Positions 7,994 to 13,933 of a stretch of DNA of 30,334 nucleotides are shown here, one piece after another (positions within the stretch are counted from its first letter, which is position 1; each line of letters begins with the position of its first letter). Under the pieces are notes generated by a model, which was given only the letters and a program-made list of their open reading frames with translations, made no database searches and was not told where the DNA came from. The stretch comes from CAYYAU01 sp964469765 [NCBI: uncultured Clostridia bacterium]. Its GTDB lineage: Bacteria > UBA6262 > WVXT01 > CAYYAU01. The translations under genes were made by a program, and so were the position numbers. The stretch is from positions 1 through 30,334 of the forward strand of contig CAYYAU010000001.1 in assembly GCA_964469765.1 (NCBI GenBank), given 5' to 3'.

Positions 7994-8464
7994 ATGAAGA
8001 ATAAAAACCATAATTTCCAAAATAAACAATCAGGTATGAGTCTTATTGTAAAGACAGTTACTCGTCTTACGGTGGGACTTATACTTCTTTATGGAATTTA
8101 CATTCTCTTGCATGGCCATCTATCCCCAGGTGGGGGGTTTGCTGGTGGAGTGATTATTGCTTTAGCATTTGTTCATTTGATGCTTGCTTATGGGAAAGAC
8201 GTTGTCTTTAAAAGGGTATCTAAACAGATAGTCTCATTATGTGAAAGTATAGGTGCAGTGTTATTCTTAACTATAGCGGTGTTGGGCTTTACAGGAGGGT
8301 ATTTCTTTTTTAATTTTATATCAAAAGGAAAGCCATTTAAGCTTTTTAGTTCAGGTATAATTCCATTATGTAACATTGCTATAAGTTTAAAGGTTGGAGC
8401 TGGTTTGTTTGCAATATTTATTGTGCTTGTACTGTTAAAATTTAATAAAGAGGAAAAGAAATGA
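7994..8464 (+). CDS. mnhB: Mrp antiporter subunit B (MnhB/MbhF-like)
   Basis: A 156-residue membrane protein with about four helices. The loop motif HGHLSPGGGFAGGVIIALAF around residue 45 is diagnostic for MrpB/MnhB. It starts two bases after the MbhD/E gene. The first 14 residues (Asn/Lys-rich) may not be translated, because an alternative ATG at 8036 gives a start closer to the family norm; neither start has a strong ribosome binding site. The stop overlaps the mnhC start (ATGA). Confidence 0.88.
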   Translation: MKNKNHNFQNKQSGMSLIVKTVTRLTVGLILLYGIYILLHGHLSPGGGFAGGVIIALAFVHLMLAYGKDVVFKRVSKQIVSLCESIGAVLFLTIAVLGFTGGYFFFNFISKGKPFKLFSSGIIPLCNIAISLKVGAGLFAIFIVLVLLKFNKEEKK

Positions 8465-8799
8465 TTGTATATATGTTTTGTATTGTAATGTTTTGTTTAG
8501 GAATCTACTGTATTTTAACAAAAAGAAATATTATTAAAATTATTATTGGCATTATGATAATAGAGTATTCCGTACATCTATTCTTTATTTTGGTAGGGTA
8601 TCGTATGAAGGGTAGAGCCCCTATTCTTTCGTCTAATGCAAAGATTTTAAATATGGTTGACCCTTTACCACAAGCCTTAGTACTTACAGCCATTGTGATT
8701 GGACTAGCAACAACAGCACTGCTTGTAGCATTTGCAATGAGGATATATGAAAAGTATGGGACATTTGATATAGATAAGATTAGGGAGCTAAGGGGATGA
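8461..8799 (+). CDS. mnhC: Mrp antiporter subunit C (MnhC/MbhG, NuoK-like)
   Basis: A 112-residue, three-helix NuoK-like subunit. The pattern NIIKIIIGIMIIEYSVHLFF followed by DPLPQALVLTAIVIGLATTA is typical of MnhC. E38 in the IMIIEYSV segment corresponds to the conserved membrane glutamate of NuoK-type proteins. Overlaps mnhB and mnhD by ATGA at both ends, so translation is tightly coupled. Confidence 0.9.
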   Translation: MIVYMFCIVMFCLGIYCILTKRNIIKIIIGIMIIEYSVHLFFILVGYRMKGRAPILSSNAKILNMVDPLPQALVLTAIVIGLATTALLVAFAMRIYEKYGTFDIDKIRELRG

Positions 8800-10298
8800 A
8801 TAATTATTATATATTACCTCTATTTACTGTTATACCATTAGCAGGTGCATTCTTAATCTCTCTTATTGGTAAAAGAATAAACAAAATTTCAGATATTCTT
8901 GGAATTTTCACATGTTTGTTACTCTGTTATATATCTTTTTTAAGTATTCATTTATATAATTTGTATGGAGTTTTAACTTATAATGTTGGAGGATGGAAAC
9001 CTCCTACAGGAATTGGTATGGTTTTAGACGGGTTTACTTCATTTATGTTGGTTGTAATAAATTTAGTTGCATTTTTAGTTGCTTTATATTCAAAGGACTA
9101 TATGGAGAAATTCACTTCAAAGGATAAGTTTTATACACTTTTTCTTTTAATGCTTGCGGGGATGAATGGAGTTATTATAACAGGTGACTTATTTAACCTA
9201 TTTGTATTTTTAGAGATTGCTGCTGTTGCAAGTTATGCATTGGTTGCTTTTGGTACAGAAAGGCATGAACTTGAAGCTGCATTTAAATACGCAATTATGG
9301 GAACAGTGGGTTCATTGTTTATTCTTTTAGGGATTGTTTTCTTATATAGTTATACTTCAACATTAAATATGGCTGATATGGCAGAGGTTCTTGCTCAGAA
9401 AGGAACAAACAGTATTGTTCTTATGGCAGGAGGCCTTTTTATAATGGGTTTTGGCTTAAAAGCAGCACTCGTTCCTTTTCATGCGTGGCTTCCTGATGCT
9501 CATCCATCTGCACCTGCACCAATTTCAGCTATGCTTTCGGGTGTTTTGATAAAGTCATTGGGTGTTTATGCAATATGTAGAATATTCTTTAATGTATTGG
9601 GTTTAACTTCAATAATATCTGCCATACTTATGTTTTTAGGTGTCTTGTCAATGGTTGTAGGTGCAATATTAGCAATTGGACAGTGGGACTTTAAACGACT
9701 TTTAGCCTATTCATCTATAAGTCAAATAGGTTATATTGTTTTAGGAATTGGTTTAGCCACTCCTCTGGGGATAATAGGAGGTTTATTTCATCTTTTAAAC
9801 CATTCCACCTTTAAGTCTTTATTGTTTCTTAATTCAGGTGCAGTGGAGTATTCAGTAGGAACTCGTAACTTAAAGGATATGGGAGGATTATCTCATAGAA
9901 TGCCTGTAACAACTACAACTGGTTTAATAGCATCTATGTCAATTGCTGGCGTTCCTCCTTTTAGTGGTTTCTGGAGTAAACTTATTATTATTATTGCTTG
10001 TGTAGAAGCAGGCAAGTTTCTGTATGCATTTTGTGCTGTATTAGTAAGCATACTTACTTTAGCAATGTATATGAAGGTTATAAGGTATGCATTTTTTGGA
10101 AGTTTAAAAGAGAAATTAAGAATGATAAAAGAGACTCCATTGTTTATGAAATTCTCTATGGTTGTGTTGGCGTTTATATGTTTGATAGGAGGAATATTAT
10201 TTATACCCTCACTAAAAGAGGTTTTCTTAAAACCAGCAGGCGACATTCTTTTAGAAGGAACAAAATACGCTACAATGGTTCTGAAAGGCATAAAATGA
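8796..10298 (+). CDS. mnhD: Mrp antiporter subunit D (MnhD/MbhH-like), second antiporter subunit
   Basis: A 500-residue polytopic membrane protein of the MrpD/NuoN family. It has the full set of ion-path marks: LFVFLEIAAVASYALVAFG with the TM5 glutamate E140, KAALVPFHAWLPDAHPSAPA with the TM7 lysine, GVLIKSLGVYA in TM8, QWDFKRLLAYSSISQIGYI, and IAGVPPFSGFWSKL with the TM12 lysine. It is therefore the likely active ion-pumping module, in contrast to the first antiporter subunit at 5777. Overlaps mnhC and mnhE by ATGA. Confidence 0.92.
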   Translation: MNNYYILPLFTVIPLAGAFLISLIGKRINKISDILGIFTCLLLCYISFLSIHLYNLYGVLTYNVGGWKPPTGIGMVLDGFTSFMLVVINLVAFLVALYSKDYMEKFTSKDKFYTLFLLMLAGMNGVIITGDLFNLFVFLEIAAVASYALVAFGTERHELEAAFKYAIMGTVGSLFILLGIVFLYSYTSTLNMADMAEVLAQKGTNSIVLMAGGLFIMGFGLKAALVPFHAWLPDAHPSAPAPISAMLSGVLIKSLGVYAICRIFFNVLGLTSIISAILMFLGVLSMVVGAILAIGQWDFKRLLAYSSISQIGYIVLGIGLATPLGIIGGLFHLLNHSTFKSLLFLNSGAVEYSVGTRNLKDMGGLSHRMPVTTTTGLIASMSIAGVPPFSGFWSKLIIIIACVEAGKFLYAFCAVLVSILTLAMYMKVIRYAFFGSLKEKLRMIKETPLFMKFSMVVLAFICLIGGILFIPSLKEVFLKPAGDILLEGTKYATMVLKGIK

Positions 10299-10798
10299 AT
10301 AAAAGTAGAGTAATTCTATTTTTTCTTGCGCTTATTGTGTGGTGTTTGTTGAACTGGAAACCTGATTGGCAACATATTATTATTGGAATTTTTGTTTCCG
10401 CAATTGTTGCTTTTTTAACAGGAGATTTATTTATTAATAGGCCTCATTTATTGAAACATCCATATAGATATGTATATTTTTTTGTTTATTATGCCCCAAA
10501 ATTTTTATGGGAATGTTTTAAAGCAAATCTTGATGTTGCATATCGTGTAATACATCCAAAGCTTCCAATAAATCCGGGTATTGTTAAGGTAAAGACTATT
10601 TTAAGGTCAGATACAGCCTTAACCTTTTTAGCCAATTCAATAACACTTACCCCTGGCACTTTAAGTGTGGATATTGATAAGGAGAATGGATTTTTGTATA
10701 TACACTGGATTGATGTTAAGGCAAAGGATATTGAACCTGCTACAAAGATGGTTGTTGAACGTTTTGAAAAGATTTTAAGCAGGATTTTTGAAGAGTAA
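10295..10798 (+). CDS. mnhE: Mrp antiporter subunit E (MnhE/MbhA-like)
   Basis: A 167-residue protein with N-terminal helices (VILFFLALIVWCLLNW) and a soluble C-terminal part. Family marks are KPDWQHIIIGIFVSAIVAFL, YYAPKFLWECFKANLDVAYRV and ANSITLTPGTLSVDID. The frame stays open far upstream inside mnhD, but the start at 10295 is right because it gives the normal family N-terminus and an ATGA overlap with the mnhD stop. Role: membrane scaffold of the Mrp module. Confidence 0.9.
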   Translation: MNKSRVILFFLALIVWCLLNWKPDWQHIIIGIFVSAIVAFLTGDLFINRPHLLKHPYRYVYFFVYYAPKFLWECFKANLDVAYRVIHPKLPINPGIVKVKTILRSDTALTFLANSITLTPGTLSVDIDKENGFLYIHWIDVKAKDIEPATKMVVERFEKILSRIFEE

Positions 10799-10815
10799 AA
10801 TTTGAGGATGTGTAA

Positions 10816-11184
10816 ATGAAAAAATTAAGATGGTTAATAGGAACAATTATTTTAATAATCATTTTAAGTTTGATTATATTAAGACCTCTTCCTTTTCTTT
10901 TTTATCCTGGTCTTCCTTATATAGGATTTTTAGGAAGAATTCTTTATATAATTATTCTTACCTGCTTTCTGTGTCTGTATCGTATATGGAAAGGCCCAAC
11001 AAGTGCAGATAGGATTGTTGCTATAGATATTTTAGGGATTCTTATTGTGGGATTATGTGCAGTGCTGACCATATCAACAGGTAGGTCCTGGTATATTGAT
11101 ATAGGTATAGCATGGGCACTACAAAGTTTTATAGGTAGTCTTGCACTTTCTAAGTATTTAGAGGACAAAGATTTTGATGAGTGA
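10816..11184 (+). CDS. mnhF: Mrp antiporter subunit F (MnhF/MbhB-like)
   Basis: A 122-residue, three-helix protein. The motif KGPTSADRIVAIDILGIL around residues 57-74 is diagnostic for MrpF, and the end DIGIAWALQSFIGSLALSKY also fits. An extended hydrophobic N-terminus of about 50 residues is a little longer than in the usual 85-95-residue MrpF. GAGG lies upstream of the ATG. Sits between mnhE and mnhG as in other Mrp operons. Confidence 0.88.
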   Translation: MKKLRWLIGTIILIIILSLIILRPLPFLFYPGLPYIGFLGRILYIIILTCFLCLYRIWKGPTSADRIVAIDILGILIVGLCAVLTISTGRSWYIDIGIAWALQSFIGSLALSKYLEDKDFDE

Positions 11185-11214
11185 AATAAGCCACACATAT
11201 AAAAGAGAACCGTT

Positions 11215-11538
11215 ATGATAGATACAATAGGATTAATATTTATTTGTATTGGTTTAGCATTTGATATCTTTGGTTGTTTGGGTCTTATGAGACTTCCTGA
11301 TATATATACTCGTCTTCAGGCTGCTACAAAGTGCGTGACTTTAGGCACTTGTAGTATATTGTTTGGTGCATTTCTAATGGTTGGATTTACTGCTGCTGGA
11401 GTAAAACTTCTCTTATGTATTATATTTATCTTGTTAACTTCACCTGTGGCTGCCCACGCGATTGCTAAAGGTGCACATAAAGCCGGAATAAAGCTCTGTA
11501 GAGAAAGCACATGTGATAAATATGCTGAAGATAAATAA
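11215..11538 (+). CDS. mnhG: Mrp antiporter subunit G (MnhG/MbhC-like)
   Basis: A 107-residue membrane protein with three helices. LGLMRLPDIYTRLQAATKC near residues 21-39 is the MrpG signature, and LLTSPVAAHAIAKGAHKAG also fits the family. It completes the Mrp set D/E, B, C, D, E, F, G. The C-terminal tail is charged and faces the cytoplasm. Six bases separate it from the ferredoxin gene. Confidence 0.9.
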   Translation: MIDTIGLIFICIGLAFDIFGCLGLMRLPDIYTRLQAATKCVTLGTCSILFGAFLMVGFTAAGVKLLLCIIFILLTSPVAAHAIAKGAHKAGIKLCRESTCDKYAEDK

Positions 11539-11544
11539 GCTAAA

Positions 11545-12159
11545 ATGAAACTACCAAAAGTAAGAGAGTTAATAGAGGCAATAAAGGCCATTATAAAAGG
11601 TCCTTATACCTCAAAATTTCCAAAAGAGCCACATACTCCTTATAGGAGTTTTAGGGGACAGCCTAAGTTTAATCAAGAGATATGTGTTGGTTGTCTCGCT
11701 TGTGAGGAGATTTGTCCTGTAGATGCAATTACTCACAAGGATATTGTTGATGAAAAGAAAAATGCTAAAAGAGTTATGATTCATTACACAGATGTGTGTA
11801 TATTTTGTGGTCAGTGTGAGGCAGTATGTATAGCTGAACATCAGGGAATTAAACTTTCCAATGAATGGGAGCTTTCATTTTTTGATAGAAAACAGGCATA
11901 CGAGACAATTGAAAAAGAGTTACAGCTTTGTGAAATATGCGGTGAGCCTATTGCTTGTAAAGACCATTTAAAATGGATTTCTAATAGATTAGGAGAACTT
12001 AGTTATTCAAGTCCTACATTGTATTTATCTCGTCTTAAGGATTTAGGAATAACGGATGAAAATATTGTCTCAGTATTAAAAGATAAAGGTCGTTCAGATA
12101 GAGTAAAAATTCTTTGTGCTCGTTGTAGAAGAGACACCACATTAACTACAAAAGAGTAG
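11545..12159 (+). CDS. mbhN: NuoI/HycF/MbhN-like two-cluster ferredoxin subunit
   Basis: A 204-residue protein that carries electrons to the hydrogenase small subunit. Residues 47-57 (CVGCLACEEIC, followed by PVDAI) and the CIFCGQCEAVC motif near residue 89 each supply four cysteines, giving two [4Fe-4S] clusters. The RSFRGQPKF segment before them is the usual NuoI entry to the cluster domain. A C-terminal region of about 75 residues contains C129, C132, C138, C191 and C194, two CxxC pairs that could bind Zn or Fe; HycF/HyfH-type subunits have a comparable tail, while MbhN is shorter. Last structural gene of the complex; a repeat-rich gap follows. Confidence 0.88.
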   Translation: MKLPKVRELIEAIKAIIKGPYTSKFPKEPHTPYRSFRGQPKFNQEICVGCLACEEICPVDAITHKDIVDEKKNAKRVMIHYTDVCIFCGQCEAVCIAEHQGIKLSNEWELSFFDRKQAYETIEKELQLCEICGEPIACKDHLKWISNRLGELSYSSPTLYLSRLKDLGITDENIVSVLKDKGRSDRVKILCARCRRDTTLTTKE

Positions 12160-12171
12160 AGAAAAAAATTG

Positions 12172-12227
12172 CAAAATGCAAATTTCTCATTTTAAATTTT
12201 TAAAATATTAATTTTACAATTTTCAAT
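12172..12227 (+). repeat. Degenerate 7-bp tandem array in AT-rich gap before the protease gene
   Basis: The 94-base gap at 12160-12253 can be read as eight consecutive heptamers: CAAAATG, CAAATTT, CTCATTT, TAAATTT, TTAAAAT, ATTAATT, TTACAAT and TTTCAAT. In its centre an 18-base perfect palindrome at 12189-12206 (ATTTTAAA, TT, TTTAAAAT) could form a hairpin or cruciform. The first unit is identical to the first unit of the array at 14813 in hypF. There is no T-run placed as in an intrinsic terminator and no convincing promoter. It separates the structural genes from the maturation genes. Confidence 0.5.
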
Positions 12228-12253
12228 GAAATACAAAATTAATTTTAAAGATA

Positions 12254-12724
12254 ATGAAAAGCATATTCAAAAATATATTAAAAGGGAAGGTAGTTATTGT
12301 AGGGATTGGAAACATCCTTCGTGGTGATGATGCTGTTGGTCCAGAGCTTATAAAAAGACTTAAGTTAAAGATTAAAAATGAATCTCAGATTGAATTACTC
12401 GATGTAGGAGAAGCACCTGAGAATTATTTAGAAAAAATTGTAAAACAAACTCCTGATACTGTATTATTAATTGATGCAGTTGATTTTGGTGGTTCAGCTG
12501 GTAGTGTAACTCTATTAGAACAAGAAAGTCTTAAGGAAGACGGTTTAACCACACATAATGCTTCTTTAAAGTTGACTATTAAGTATTTGAAAGAAAGAAG
12601 TATAAACAGAATATTTATAATAGGAGTTCAACCAGAACAGATAAAGTTTGGTGGTGGTTTATCAAAGTCTGTAGACAAAACTCTTAATCAGATAAAAGAG
12701 GAAATAATTAAATGCATGAATTAG
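12254..12724 (+). CDS. hycI: Hydrogenase maturation protease, HycI/HyaD family
   Basis: A 156-residue endopeptidase that removes the C-terminal tail of the [NiFe] large subunit after nickel insertion. The family marks are clear: GIGNILRGDDAVGPEL (residues 17-32, metal-binding Asp at 25/26), APENYLE, LLIDAVDFGG and TTHNASL with the third metal ligand. APENYLE and TTHN are specific to the HycI branch serving group 4 enzymes. The target is probably the 34-residue tail of the subunit encoded at 4602. No strong ribosome binding site is seen before the ATG. Overlaps hypA by 13 bases. Confidence 0.92.
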   Translation: MKSIFKNILKGKVVIVGIGNILRGDDAVGPELIKRLKLKIKNESQIELLDVGEAPENYLEKIVKQTPDTVLLIDAVDFGGSAGSVTLLEQESLKEDGLTTHNASLKLTIKYLKERSINRIFIIGVQPEQIKFGGGLSKSVDKTLNQIKEEIIKCMN

Positions 12725-13059
12725 GTATAGCACATGATTTGTTTGATATTCTAAACAAGAAGGCAAAGGAAAATAATCTGAAGAAAATAACAAAAGTCAG
12801 GATTAAAGTAGGTGTTGCTTCTGGAGTTGAAAAGGATTTTTTAAGACACAGTTTTGTTGACCATATATTTCCTAACACTATAGCTGAGGCAGCAGTATTA
12901 GAGATTACAGATGACCCTATAGAAGTGGTATGTAAAGATTGTAAAAAGAAGATAGAACAGCAACATTTTGTTATAAACTGTCCCCACTGTGGTAGTTACA
13001 ATATAGAAATTAATAGTGGTGATAGAGTATTTATTGAAAGTATTGAAGGAGAACATTAG
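12712..13059 (+). CDS. hypA: Hydrogenase nickel insertion protein HypA
   Basis: A 115-residue nickel metallochaperone. The N-terminal MHELG supplies the nickel ligand H2, and two CxxC pairs (C74/C77 in CKDC, C90/C93 in CPHC) form the zinc site. VGVASGVEKDFLRHSF is typical of the family. HypA normally works with the GTPase HypB, which is not encoded in this window. Starts inside the protease gene, 13 bases before its end. Confidence 0.94.
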   Translation: MHELGIAHDLFDILNKKAKENNLKKITKVRIKVGVASGVEKDFLRHSFVDHIFPNTIAEAAVLEITDDPIEVVCKDCKKKIEQQHFVINCPHCGSYNIEINSGDRVFIESIEGEH

Positions 13060-13078
13060 AATTTAAAAAGGAGGATTT

Positions 13079-13366
13079 ATGTGCTATTCAGTACCACTTA
13101 CCGCTGCAATTACTACAACAATATTATGGAAGAGAAAAAAGACAGCTAAACTCTGGTGGCTTAATTTGCTATTTTATGGTGCTGCATTATTTGGAGTGAT
13201 TGACCACTTATGGAATGGTGAGCTTTTTCTTGTTTCTAAGGACTGGGTTAAGGATATAGGTTTAGGTATAGTAATAACTATTACAATATTTATCGTATGG
13301 AGTATAATGATAGTATTGGCAAAGATAGTTCCTTCTTTATCTTATTATTTAAATTTAAAAAAATAA
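13079..13366 (+). CDS. Small membrane protein of unknown function in hyp cluster
   Basis: A 95-residue protein I cannot assign to a named family. Hydrophobic segments at about 3-18, 26-44 and 60-86 suggest two or three membrane helices, with a basic stretch (WKRKKTAKLWW) after the first. The loop FGVIDHLWNGELFLVSKDW looks like a functional region, with one His, two acidic residues and several Trp. The gene has one of the strongest ribosome binding sites in the window (AAAAGGAGG, ending seven bases before the ATG). It occupies the place next to hypA where hypB is often found, but shows no P-loop, so it is not HypB. A role in hydrogenase assembly or anchoring is only an inference from position. 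Confidence 0.75.
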   Translation: MCYSVPLTAAITTTILWKRKKTAKLWWLNLLFYGAALFGVIDHLWNGELFLVSKDWVKDIGLGIVITITIFIVWSIMIVLAKIVPSLSYYLNLKK

Positions 13367-13383
13367 CCATACGGAGAATAAAG

Positions 13384-13926
13384 ATGAAACTGAATCTTAA
13401 TAAATGGTATAAAATCTTATCTCCAAGACCTGTGATTTTGATTTCTACTTTAAGTGACAAAGGGGTATCCAATACAGCGCCATTTAGTTTTGTAATGCCT
13501 GTATCTATTGAACCTGCTTTGATATCGTTTGCGTCACAACCTTCTCATGATACTGCTAAGAATATTTTGAGAACAAAGGAGTTTGTTGTTAATATTCCAG
13601 GATATAAGTTAATCAATAAACTGTGGATATGTGCAGAGGATTTTCCTTACGGAGTTAGTGAATTTGAAAAAGCAGGCTTGATTGAAGAAAAATCCTCAAA
13701 AGTAAAACCTCCAAGAATTAAGGAGTGTTTTGCTCATTTTGAATGCAAACTATTTAAAGAGTATACACTTGGTGACCATAAAGTGTTTTTTGGACGTGTA
13801 GTTTATGCCGATATAAGCGAGGAGTATTTTTCAAAGAACAAATATTTAATAACAAAAGCAAATCCTCTAATACATATTGGAGGAAATGAATTTGCCTCTA
13901 TTGATAAGATAACACTAGCTAAATAA
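13384..13926 (+). CDS. Flavin reductase-like FMN-binding protein (flavoredoxin family)
   Basis: A 180-residue protein of the flavin reductase-like split-barrel family. The start SPRPVILISTLSDKGVSNTA, the segment FVMPVSIEPALISFA and the DTAKNILRTKEFVVNIP region are typical FMN-contact parts of this fold; CLIGGN-type ending is represented by NPLIHIGGNEF. I chose ATG 13384, with GGAG about seven bases upstream; the open frame extends further left into the previous gene. Such proteins carry FMN and serve as electron carriers or reductases. Its place between hypA and hypF suggests a link to hydrogenase maturation or to reducing-equivalent handling, which is unproven. Confidence 0.85.
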   Translation: MKLNLNKWYKILSPRPVILISTLSDKGVSNTAPFSFVMPVSIEPALISFASQPSHDTAKNILRTKEFVVNIPGYKLINKLWICAEDFPYGVSEFEKAGLIEEKSSKVKPPRIKECFAHFECKLFKEYTLGDHKVFFGRVVYADISEEYFSKNKYLITKANPLIHIGGNEFASIDKITLAK

Positions 13927-13933
13927 ACTTTCA

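Noticed and set aside
9893-10291. 132-codon open frame on the - strand opposite mnhD
   Set aside because: Antisense shadow of a conserved membrane protein gene; composition reflects the complementary strand only.
9998-10294. Upstream in-frame extension of mnhE (99 extra codons)
   Set aside because: It lies fully inside mnhD in another frame and has no family similarity; the ATG at 10295 gives the normal MnhE start and an ATGA overlap.
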